Source of the DNA: JBEBBU01 sp041158225 | GTDB taxonomy: Bacteria; Pseudomonadota; Gammaproteobacteria; Methylococcales; Methylococcaceae | Length of the DNA stretch: 15,062 nucleotides | Direction of reading: 5' to 3' | Assembly (NCBI GenBank): GCA_041158225.1 | Contig: JBEBBU010000101.1 | Span: 1-15,062, forward strand | Shown here: one piece after another, positions 1 through 6,280 of the stretch | Numbering within the stretch: the stretch's first letter is position 1 | Layout of the letters: each line of letters starts with the position of its first letter | Position numbers and translations under genes: made by a program | Notes under the pieces: generated by a model | The model's database searches: none | What the model was told of the DNA's origin: nothing | The model's input: only the letters and a program-made list of their open reading frames with translations

Positions 1-487
1 CATAGTGCTTGTTGAGGCTGACCATGGAGGCCACGTCGACAAAACCGCCAAGACCTGCCGTAGTATTCACCAGCAGTCGCCCGAGATCCTTGCCGGACTG
101 TAACATCTTGAACTGCATCAGGTCGTAAACCACGACAGAAACATCATCGACATTACTGAAGAAATTACTGACCCCCCGATCCACGAAGTGCGGGGTCACC
201 CACTTGTACCCCTCAGCCAGGGGCGTCATCACATGGTGATCAAGCTTGTCATTAAGCGTCTGGACGTTTCTGTTCCAGCCCTCCCAGGGATCGCGGTTAT
301 CCCGTGACTCGGCCACAGTAGCCTGGGAAGAAGCATTGCCGTCAGCAACAGCTTCAGGAGCGTTATACTGCCAGGCAGCGTTGACCTCGCTATCCTTCTT
401 GCCCGGTTCGGACGAACATCCCGAAAATCCGGACATAAGCAGGATACCTGCGAGAACGGCACGAGAATGGTCTGTTTTTATATTCAT
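1..487 (-). CDS. mlaA: MlaA (VacJ) family outer-membrane phospholipid-trafficking lipoprotein, partial (3' end outside window)
   Basis: Read on the minus strand from an ATG at 487, the frame stays open for 162 codons to the window start, so the N-terminal part of the protein is visible. It begins with a short basic stretch and a hydrophobic segment ending in a lipobox-like FSGC, with Cys24 as the likely lipidated residue. A polar linker of about 40 residues follows, then the MlaA family opening DPWEGWNR (residues 66-73), LNDKLDHHVMTPLAEGY, GVSNFFSN, and LLVNTTAGLGGFVDVAS near the cut. MlaA sits in the outer membrane and removes mislocalised phospholipids from the outer leaflet, passing them to the MlaC/MlaFEDB system. 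No other mla gene is in the window. AGGGA lies about 10 bases before the ATG. The gene is divergent from rnt. The family assignment is firm; the missing C-terminus cannot be judged. Confidence 0.9.
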   Translation of the reverse strand, partial: MNIKTDHSRAVLAGILLMSGFSGCSSEPGKKDSEVNAAWQYNAPEAVADGNASSQATVAESRDNRDPWEGWNRNVQTLNDKLDHHVMTPLAEGYKWVTPHFVDRGVSNFFSNVDDVSVVVYDLMQFKMLQSGKDLGRLLVNTTAGLGGFVDVASMVSLNKHY

Positions 488-581
488 TTATTCAGATTCC
501 CTCAGGATCGGCCGTCAAGTTCCTACGCTGCATTCCGGCCCGCCAATGACACAATAAACACCCACCACCAATTTACGATAC

Positions 582-587
582 TATAAT
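582..587 (+). promoter_or_regulatory. Candidate -10 box for rnt
   Basis: A perfect TATAAT lies 43 bases before the rnt start, in the 143-base gap between the divergent mlaA-like and rnt genes. No good -35 hexamer sits 16-18 bases upstream (only CACCCA-like sequence), so this is a half-supported promoter. The AT-rich stretch could serve either strand. Confidence 0.35.
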
Positions 588-630
588 TCCGCAAACGCAA
601 AGAGTCGAGAAAAAACCACTGTTTTTAAGC

Positions 631-1281
631 ATGACCGCAACAACAAAAACGATTGCCAGCCGATTCCGGCGCTTCCTGCCCGTTGTCATCGATGTCGAAA
701 CCGCCGGATTCGACCCCCGACGTCACGCCCTACTGGAACTCGCAGCAGTGACGGTAACGATGGATGATGCTGGCGTGATTTATCCGGATGAATCCCTGAG
801 CTTCATTATCCAGCCGCACGAAGGCGCAGAAATGGAGGCATCAGCACTCGCTTTCACCGGTATCGACCCATATCATCCGGAACGGAATGCCGTACACGAG
901 CGGGACGCACTGCAATCGCTGTTTGCGGTGGTCGCCAGACAGGTCCGGAAACAGCAATGCACCCGCGCCATACTGGTCGGACACAATCCATCATTTGATC
1001 TTGGATTCCTGCTGGCGGCCGCAGAACGCAACAGGATAGGAAAACATCCCTTTCATGGATTCTGCACTCTGGATACGGCAACCATGGGCGCACTGGCCTA
1101 CGGCGAAACCGTGCTGGCCAAGGCGGCCATGGCCTCCGGCATGACCTGGGACAACCGTCAGGCACATTCAGCCCTCTATGATGCAGAACAGACCGCCAGA
1201 CTGTTCTGCACCATCGTCAACCAGTGGCCACTGGCACGCCCTGGCGCAGGTATCAGCTCACCCGTTCCAGAATCTCCCTGA
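631..1281 (+). CDS. rnt: Ribonuclease T (DEDDh 3'-5' exoribonuclease)
   Basis: RNase T trims the 3' ends of tRNA, 5S and 23S rRNA and other stable RNAs, and takes part in tRNA end turnover. The 216-residue product matches the family's usual length of about 215. All DEDDh residues are present: D21 and E23 in VIDVETAGF, D123 in GHNPSFD, and H179 and D184 in QAHSALYDAEQTA. The family is largely confined to Gammaproteobacteria. There is no clear Shine-Dalgarno before the ATG. A weak A/T-rich inverted repeat (AAAAAC, loop CACT, GTTTTT at 611-626) sits immediately upstream. The 3' end overlaps the convergent grxD by 29 bases. The start is supported by length and by alignment from memory with E. coli RNase T, which begins two residues earlier relative to the catalytic Asp. 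Confidence 0.96.
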   Translation: MTATTKTIASRFRRFLPVVIDVETAGFDPRRHALLELAAVTVTMDDAGVIYPDESLSFIIQPHEGAEMEASALAFTGIDPYHPERNAVHERDALQSLFAVVARQVRKQQCTRAILVGHNPSFDLGFLLAAAERNRIGKHPFHGFCTLDTATMGALAYGETVLAKAAMASGMTWDNRQAHSALYDAEQTARLFCTIVNQWPLARPGAGISSPVPESP

Positions 1282-1564
1282 GTTCACCACTGCTGGCCAT
1301 CTCCATCATGATGTCACACCCACCCACCAGTTCCCCATGAACATAAAGCTGCGGAAAAGTAGGCCAGCTGGAAAAAGCCTTCAGACCTTCACGCAGCTCC
1401 TGATCCTCCAGAATGTTGAAAGTAGCATAGGGCGCCCCGAAATGATCGAGGATCTGTACCGCTCTCGCAGAAAAACCACATTGCGGAAAATCACGCGTTC
1501 CCTTCATGAACAGCATGACTGGCTGTGCATGAATCATATCCCTGATTCTTTCATCTAGTGTCAT
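1253..1564 (-). CDS. grxD: Monothiol glutaredoxin, Grx4/GrxD type
   Basis: This small monothiol glutaredoxin, known to carry and deliver [2Fe-2S] clusters with BolA-type partners, has the diagnostic CGFS active site at residues 29-32. It also has the glutathione-binding features K21 (FMKG), WPTFPQ (67-72) and GGCD (81-84). The 103-residue length is slightly shorter than E. coli Grx4 (about 115) because it lacks the C-terminal tail. A longer reading from a TTG at 1576 is possible. I prefer the ATG at 1564 because GGAG at 1571-1574 lies 6 bases before it and would be inside the longer version. The gene is convergent with rnt, overlapping it by 29 bases, and divergent from argD. A minus-strand TTTAAT around 1614-1619 is a possible -10 box, with only a weak -35. 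Confidence 0.96.
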   Translation of the reverse strand: MTLDERIRDMIHAQPVMLFMKGTRDFPQCGFSARAVQILDHFGAPYATFNILEDQELREGLKAFSSWPTFPQLYVHGELVGGCDIMMEMASSGELREILERVS

Positions 1565-1570
1565 TGTTTG

Positions 1571-1574
1571 CTCC
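1571..1574 (-). promoter_or_regulatory. Ribosome binding site that decides the grxD start
   Basis: GGAG on the minus strand, 6 bases before the ATG at 1564. It favours this ATG over the in-frame TTG at 1576, which lacks an equally placed site. Confidence 0.6.
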
Positions 1575-1633
1575 AACTATGGCCCAAGGGCAAAAGTACC
1601 CTGATGCTTGCAAATTAAACCACACAAGTGATA

Positions 1634-1678
1634 CAGTCGGAAGTTTAGGATAAGTGCTATTAAACGGGCGGCCGACTG
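1634..1678 (+). promoter_or_regulatory. Possible antiterminator pairing in the argD leader
   Basis: CAGTCGG at 1634-1640 is a perfect 7-base complement of CCGACTG at 1672-1678. The latter spans the end of the 5' arm, the whole loop and the first base of the 3' arm of the terminator hairpin at 1667-1684, so the two pairings exclude each other. A 7-base match within a leader this long can arise by chance (my rough estimate is about one in ten), and the transcription start is unknown. If it lies after 1634 this pairing cannot form. Treat as a hypothesis. Confidence 0.25.
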
Positions 1679-1731
1679 GCTGCCTTTTTTCTTTTCTGAA
1701 CGCCTGTGCGCATGGAGATCTGACGCCATGA
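1654..1731 (+). other. Possible 25-codon leader ORF running through the terminator into the argD start
   Basis: A GTG at 1654, preceded by AGGA (1647-1650, only 3 bases away) and an in-frame TAA at 1651-1653, opens a frame of 25 codons (VLLNGRPTGCLFSFLNACAHGDLTP with the first residue read as Met). It ends at TGA 1729-1731, which overlaps the argD ATG as ATGA. Its sixth codon is an arginine codon, CGG at 1669-1671, inside the 5' arm of the terminator hairpin. This could be a translated leader coupled to argD, or chance. The short Shine-Dalgarno spacing and non-ATG start weaken it. Confidence 0.2.
1667..1695 (+). terminator. Intrinsic terminator hairpin upstream of argD
   Basis: GGCGGCC (1667-1673), loop GACT, GGCTGCC (1678-1684) gives a 7-bp stem (six Watson-Crick pairs and one G-U), followed directly by TTTTTTCTTTT (1685-1695). 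The U-tract is on the plus strand only, so it acts on transcripts heading into argD, 33 bases before its ATG. No plus-strand gene ends nearby: rnt ends at 1281 and the region between is antisense grxD. It is therefore either a transcription attenuator of the arginine cluster, the end of a small RNA starting upstream, or a shield against read-through from rnt. Confidence 0.75.
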
Positions 1732-2894
1732 ACCATGTCATGCCAACTTATGGACGCCAACCCACCCTGTTTACGCACGGCGAAGGTTCGTGGCTATGGG
1801 ATGAGCACGGCCAGCGCTATCTGGATGCCATTTCAGGCATAGCGGTCTGTAGCCTTGGACACGCCCACCCCGAAATAGCGGCGGCCATCGCAGATCAGGC
1901 AGGCAAACTGATTCACACCTCCAACCTCTACCGGGTAGGACTTCAGGAAAAACTTGCCGACAGGCTTTGCGGACTCAGCGGCATGGATAGCGTGTTTTTC
2001 TGCAACTCAGGGGCCGAAGCCAATGAGGCCGCCATCAAGATTGCCAGGCGTCAGGCCTTTGAGCGCGGCATAGAAAACCCCGTCATTGTGGTCATGCAGC
2101 AGAGTTTTCATGGAAGAACCCTGGCCACCCTGAGCGCAACCGGCAACAAGCGTATCCAGGAGGGCTTTGCGCCTCTGGTCGAGGGCTTCGTCCACGTCAA
2201 GTACAACGATCTCGCCGCTCTGGAAGCCATCAAGGACGACAATGTCGTTGCGATCCTGCTTGAACCGGTGCAGGGCGAGGGTGGCGTACGCGTTCCTCAT
2301 CCGGATTATCTGCGCCATGTCCGCCACCTCTGCGACGAGCGCGGCTGGCTGATGATGCTGGACGAAGTACAGACCGGTATGGGACGGACTGGCCAATGGT
2401 TTGCATTCCAGCACTCCCACATCATCCCGGATGTCATGACACTCGCCAAGGCACTCGGCAATGGCGTTCCCATTGGCGCCTGCCTCGCCCGGGGCAAGGC
2501 AGCCACGCTGCTCGGCCCCGGCAAGCATGGTTCAACTTTTGGCGGGAACCCTCTGGCATGCCGTGCGGCGCTCCAGGTCACCGAGATCATTGAAAGGGAG
2601 CATCTGGTACACAGGGCCGATGACCTTGGCCGCAAAATCAGGGAGGATTTTGCCAGGCAGATCGGTCATCTGGATCCGGTACTGGATATCCGCGGCCGGG
2701 GACTGATGATCGGCATCGAACTCGACAGACCCTGCGCCGAACTGGTCAATATCGCACGTGACGCCGGGATACTGATCAACGTTACCGCTGACAGTACCAT
2801 CCGGCTACTCCCGCCTCTGGTCATGACCGACCATGAAGCCACTCTGCTGGTCGAAAAACTGAGCAGCATCCTCATCGATTATTTCCGCGCCTGA
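1728..2894 (+). CDS. argD: Acetylornithine aminotransferase (PLP-dependent, class III)
   Basis: Transfers an amino group from glutamate to N-acetylglutamate semialdehyde, giving N-acetylornithine in arginine synthesis. Related enzymes also act on succinyl-diaminopimelate or succinylornithine. The 388-residue cytoplasmic protein has the fold-type I aminotransferase landmarks: NSGAEANEAAIK (93-104), SFHGRTLATLSATG (126-139), EPVQGEGG (179-186), LDEVQTGMGRTG (211-222) with the PLP-contacting D212, LAKALGNG with catalytic K241, and GSTFGGNPLAC (268-278). GGAG at 1714-1717 precedes the ATG by 10 bases; a second ATG at residue 5 is a possible alternative. It is followed after 10 bases by argF, and a terminator-like hairpin lies just upstream. 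The neighbouring argF and argA favour the biosynthetic ArgD role over the catabolic AstC/AruC role. Confidence 0.95.
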   Translation: MNHVMPTYGRQPTLFTHGEGSWLWDEHGQRYLDAISGIAVCSLGHAHPEIAAAIADQAGKLIHTSNLYRVGLQEKLADRLCGLSGMDSVFFCNSGAEANEAAIKIARRQAFERGIENPVIVVMQQSFHGRTLATLSATGNKRIQEGFAPLVEGFVHVKYNDLAALEAIKDDNVVAILLEPVQGEGGVRVPHPDYLRHVRHLCDERGWLMMLDEVQTGMGRTGQWFAFQHSHIIPDVMTLAKALGNGVPIGACLARGKAATLLGPGKHGSTFGGNPLACRAALQVTEIIEREHLVHRADDLGRKIREDFARQIGHLDPVLDIRGRGLMIGIELDRPCAELVNIARDAGILINVTADSTIRLLPPLVMTDHEATLLVEKLSSILIDYFRA

Positions 2895-2904
2895 GACACC
2901 AGAC

Positions 2905-3810
2905 ATGACATCACCACGCCATCTGCTAGCACTGAGCGATCTGCACCCCGACGAGATCCGCTCCCTACTCAAGCGTGCCATAGAACTCAAACACCTGAAA
3001 ACACCCTACGAACCGATGCGCAACAGGGTGCTCGGCATGATTTTCGAGAAAGCCTCAACGCGCACCCGCGTATCATTCGAGGTAGGCATGGCACAGTTCG
3101 GTGGCAGCAGCATTTTCCTTTCACCCCGCGATACCCAGCTCGGCCGGGGCGAACCCATTGAAGACTCTGCGCGAGTCCTTTCCCGCATGGTGGATATGGT
3201 CATGCTACGCACATTCAGCCATGAAACCGTGGTGCGCTTTGCCGAGTTTTCGCGGGTGCCCGTGATCAATGGCCTGACCGACCGTTTCCATCCCTGTCAG
3301 GTTCTTGCCGACCTGCAGACATTTCTGGAACATCGCGGTGATATACAGGGCCACAGGGTCGCCTGGATCGGCGATGGCAACAATATGTGCCAGACCTATA
3401 TGGAAGCAGCACAACTGCTGGATTTCGAACTGGTCATCGCCTCACCCGAAGGTTATGACCCAGACCCGCAGCTGCTGGCGTCCAGCCAACAGCATGTACG
3501 CATCGAACGCGACCCGCATAAGGCTGCCCATGGTGCCAGTCTGGTGGTCACTGATGTCTGGGCCAGCATGGGGCAGGAAGAAGAGCAGCAGGAAAGACTC
3601 CGTGCCTTTAACGGCTACGAGGTTAACAGCGCTGTAATGCATGAGGCCGCGCCGGATGCGCTGTTCATGCACTGCCTGCCAGCCCATCGCGGTGAAGAAG
3701 TCAGCGGGGAAGTTTTTGAGGGTAGCCAGAGCGTAGTCTGGGATGAGGCCGAAAACCGCCTGCATGCCCAAAAAGCGTTAATGGAGATGCTGCTACTGCA
3801 CGTGTCCTGA
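2905..3810 (+). CDS. argF: Ornithine carbamoyltransferase (anabolic)
   Basis: Makes citrulline from ornithine and carbamoyl phosphate in the cytoplasm. The 301-residue length is typical. Carbamoyl-phosphate-binding STRTR is at 51-55, followed by VSFEVGMAQFGG. FHPCQVLADLQT (128-139) contains the HPxQ motif. The ornithine-binding DVWASMG is at 217-223, and the catalytic HCLP at 256-259 sits in MHCLPAHRGEE. The start lies 10 bases after the argD stop with no strong Shine-Dalgarno, which suggests translation coupled to argD. The pairing with argD and presence of argA support an anabolic enzyme. The catabolic ArcB form would normally sit with arcA and arcC, which are absent here. Confidence 0.96.
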   Translation: MTSPRHLLALSDLHPDEIRSLLKRAIELKHLKTPYEPMRNRVLGMIFEKASTRTRVSFEVGMAQFGGSSIFLSPRDTQLGRGEPIEDSARVLSRMVDMVMLRTFSHETVVRFAEFSRVPVINGLTDRFHPCQVLADLQTFLEHRGDIQGHRVAWIGDGNNMCQTYMEAAQLLDFELVIASPEGYDPDPQLLASSQQHVRIERDPHKAAHGASLVVTDVWASMGQEEEQQERLRAFNGYEVNSAVMHEAAPDALFMHCLPAHRGEEVSGEVFEGSQSVVWDEAENRLHAQKALMEMLLLHVS

Positions 3811-3864
3811 CATGGATTACAATGTCGCCTGTTGATGATTCCAGCGGAATGACAGGTGTAAGGC

Positions 3865-4548
3865 GTGCCAAAATCGAAACTGATCGTATCAGCCGTTCTC
3901 TTGATGGCCTTCGTGCCAGCTCAGGCGACCTATATAAAATCGTGGGTATCTGATCATCTTGAAGTTCCTCTGAGGCAATCACCTCTCCCACAGGCCAAAA
4001 GCACGAAATCCCTGATGACCGGTCAGGCGGTTTTCGTGCTGCAGAAAAGCGCGGATCAGGAGTGGTCACTGATAGAAATGGAGGGCGGGGAACGTGGCTG
4101 GCTACCCAGCAAAGCGCTGACGCAGGAACCCATCGCCAGCGCTTTACTGGCTGTAGCGCAGCAGAAACTGGCCGCCAGCAGCGAAGAAAACCGCCGCATG
4201 AAAGAGGAAAACGCCAGCCTGCGCCAGGAGAAAGAAGCGCTGGATAGCCAGAAACAACACCTGTCTGCTGAACTGGAACAGGTCAGAAGTGAACTGAGCA
4301 ATGTAAACCAGGCCTCGGCCCAGGCGCTGCAGATCCAGTCGGAACGCAACCAGTTGCGCACCGCCCTGAACAGCCAGCAGTCTGCCATGGATCAGGTCAA
4401 CGAAGAAAACCAGAGACTGCGCCAGGATGAGCGCAGACAGTGGTTCATGATAGGTGCAGGCGTCCTGCTGGGAGGCATCCTGCTGGGACTGCTGCTACCC
4501 AGACTGAAAACCAGGCGCCGCTCCAGCTGGGGCTCATCCTCCCTGTAA
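3865..4548 (+). CDS. SH3-domain, coiled-coil, single-pass membrane protein (TIGR04211/YgiM-like)
   Basis: The order of parts is clear in the 227-residue product. A signal peptide (1-21, ending AQA) is followed by a bacterial SH3 domain (about 22-86, with VSDHLEVPLRQSP and ERGWLPSKAL). Next comes a long Glu/Gln-rich coiled coil (about 95-190), then a transmembrane helix (about 192-212), and a short basic tail ending RRRSSWGSSSL. This architecture matches the TIGR04211 family, including E. coli YgiM, whose function is not settled; an envelope location with the SH3 domain in the periplasm is inferred. The GTG start is supported by AGGTG 6 bases upstream and by the signal peptide beginning there. 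It lies 54 bases after argF and 31 before ilvD, and a TACAAT at 3818-3823 could be its own -10 box. Its place inside an amino-acid cluster is odd. Confidence 0.85.
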   Translation: MPKSKLIVSAVLLMAFVPAQATYIKSWVSDHLEVPLRQSPLPQAKSTKSLMTGQAVFVLQKSADQEWSLIEMEGGERGWLPSKALTQEPIASALLAVAQQKLAASSEENRRMKEENASLRQEKEALDSQKQHLSAELEQVRSELSNVNQASAQALQIQSERNQLRTALNSQQSAMDQVNEENQRLRQDERRQWFMIGAGVLLGGILLGLLLPRLKTRRRSSWGSSSL

Positions 4549-4579
4549 ATACTGCCACAACGATTCCCGGAACAGACAC

Positions 4580-6280
4580 ATGACATCGTCCAATACACGC
4601 AAGTTTTCATCCCAGGTTGTCGACGGCATGGAGCGGGCCCCCAGCCGCGCCATGCTTTATCCGGTTGGCTTTACTGATGCCGACTTCCAGAAACCCATGG
4701 TAGGCATTGCTTCCACCTGGGCGATGGTGACCCCCTGCAACATGCACATCAACCGCCTGGCCGAGGATGCAGCGCGCGGCGTCGACCAGCATGGCGGCAA
4801 GGCCATCATCTTCAATACGATTACCATATCTGATGGTATTTCCATGGGCACCGAGGGTATGAAGTACTCCCTTGTCTCACGTGAGGTCATTGCCGATTCC
4901 ATTGAGACCGTCATGGGCTGTCAGGGATACGACGGTATTGTTGCCATTGGTGGCTGTGACAAAAACATGCCCGGCTGCATGATTGCACTGGCCAGACTGA
5001 ACCGCCCGGCGATTTTCGTGTATGGCGGCACCATTCTTCCCGGCTGCCACCACCAAAAAAACCTGGACATCGTATCGGTGTTTGAGGCTGTTGGTGCCAG
5101 GGCCAATGAACGCATTGACGATGCAGAACTGCATGCCATCGAATCCAAAGCCATACCCGGCCCCGGCTCCTGTGGCGGCATGTATACCGCCAACACCATG
5201 GCGTCTGCCATTGAGGCTCTGGGTATGAGCCTGCCAGGCAGTTCTGCCCAGGTGGCCATTTCCCCGGAAAAAACCCTTGACTGCGAACAGGCAGGAGCCC
5301 AGGTCGTACGCCTGCTGGAACTTGGCATCCGTCCGCTCGACATCATGACACTGGAAGCCTTTGAAAATGCCATTACCGTCGTCGTGGCACTGGGCGGGTC
5401 CACCAACGCCGTGCTGCATCTGCTGGCCATGGCCCATGCCTGTGGCGTACAGCTTGATATCGATGACTTCACCCGTATCGGCCAGCGTGTTCCCCTGCTG
5501 GCCGACCTGAAACCAAGCGGCAAGTACTCCATGGCAGAGCTGGTGAATATCGGCGGCATCCAGCCCCTCATGAAACGCCTGCTCAATGCAGGCCTGCTGC
5601 ATGGTGACTGCATGACCGTCACTGGCAGGACGCTGGCAGAAAATCTGCGCGATGTCGCTGACTACCCTGAAAGTCAGGATATGATCCGCCCTCTGGATCA
5701 GCCCATCAAGAAAGACAGTCATCTGGTCATCCTGCGCGGCAATCTGGCACCAGAAGGTGCCGTTGCCAAGATTACCGGCAAGGAAGGTCTGGCCTTCAGC
5801 GGCCGGGCGCGGGTATTTGACTGTGAGGAACTGGCCCTCAAGGCCATTCTGGATGGCAGCATCGTTGCTGGTGATATTATCGTCATTCGCTACGAAGGCC
5901 CCAAGGGCGGTCCCGGCATGCGCGAAATGCTGTCACCTACAGCTGCCGTCATGGGCAAGGGCCTTGGCAACAGTGTGGCCCTGATTACGGACGGGCGCTT
6001 CTCGGGGGGTACGCACGGTTTCGTCGTCGGACACATCACGCCTGAAGCCTATGAAGGCGGGCCACTGGCTCTGGTAGAGGAAGGCGATGCCATCACCATT
6101 GATGCTGAAAACCGCCTGCTGAGTCTTGATGTTGCGGACACTGTCATCGTGGAACGTTACAGGCGCTGGGTACGTCCGGAACCCCGCTACACCCGGGGTG
6201 TACTGGCCAAGTTTGCCAAACTGGTCAGTTCCGCTTCAGAAGGCGCCGTCACTGACAAGCATCTGTCTGACGTTGAATAA
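4580..6280 (+). CDS. ilvD: Dihydroxy-acid dehydratase
   Basis: Fe-S enzyme that dehydrates 2,3-dihydroxy-isovalerate and 2,3-dihydroxy-3-methylvalerate to the 2-oxoacid precursors of valine, leucine and isoleucine. At 566 residues it falls in the usual range of about 550-615. The three cluster-ligand cysteines of the IlvD/EDD family are visible: C53 in TPCNMH, C126 in GGCDKNMPGC (with the conserved K128) and C198 in SCGGMYTANTM. Other landmarks are SDGISMGTEGM (84-94) and the C-terminal ITDGRFSGGTHG. GGAA at 4569-4572 precedes the ATG by 7 bases. EDD (6-phosphogluconate dehydratase) is the main relative; the length and motifs favour IlvD. The stop codon overlaps the likely argA start by 8 bases, an unusual pairing of branched-chain and arginine genes. 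Confidence 0.96.
   Translation: MTSSNTRKFSSQVVDGMERAPSRAMLYPVGFTDADFQKPMVGIASTWAMVTPCNMHINRLAEDAARGVDQHGGKAIIFNTITISDGISMGTEGMKYSLVSREVIADSIETVMGCQGYDGIVAIGGCDKNMPGCMIALARLNRPAIFVYGGTILPGCHHQKNLDIVSVFEAVGARANERIDDAELHAIESKAIPGPGSCGGMYTANTMASAIEALGMSLPGSSAQVAISPEKTLDCEQAGAQVVRLLELGIRPLDIMTLEAFENAITVVVALGGSTNAVLHLLAMAHACGVQLDIDDFTRIGQRVPLLADLKPSGKYSMAELVNIGGIQPLMKRLLNAGLLHGDCMTVTGRTLAENLRDVADYPESQDMIRPLDQPIKKDSHLVILRGNLAPEGAVAKITGKEGLAFSGRARVFDCEELALKAILDGSIVAGDIIVIRYEGPKGGPGMREMLSPTAAVMGKGLGNSVALITDGRFSGGTHGFVVGHITPEAYEGGPLALVEEGDAITIDAENRLLSLDVADTVIVERYRRWVRPEPRYTRGVLAKFAKLVSSASEGAVTDKHLSDVE

Noticed and set aside
611..626. AAAAAC-CACT-GTTTTT inverted repeat before rnt as a terminator
   Set aside because: The stem has a single G-C pair and is too weak. 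It sits directly before a start codon, so I noted it only in the rnt entry.
1608..1636. TTGCAA ... GATACA as an argD promoter
   Set aside because: The -35 part is fair but the -10 part matches only three of six bases, so it is too weak to list. If real, it would remove the proposed antiterminator from the transcript.
1565..1727. ArgR operator (ARG box) upstream of argD
   Set aside because: I looked for the palindromic TGAAT/ATTCA-type pattern and found no convincing match.
4877..5722. Long minus-strand open frames (281 and 233 residues) inside ilvD
   Set aside because: They lie wholly antisense to a gene with intact IlvD motifs. Their translations show no recognisable domain, and such frames are expected opposite GC-biased codons.
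6126..6272. N-terminal extension of argA within ilvD
   Set aside because: The extra 49 residues do not resemble ArgA, and the resulting protein would be longer than the family.
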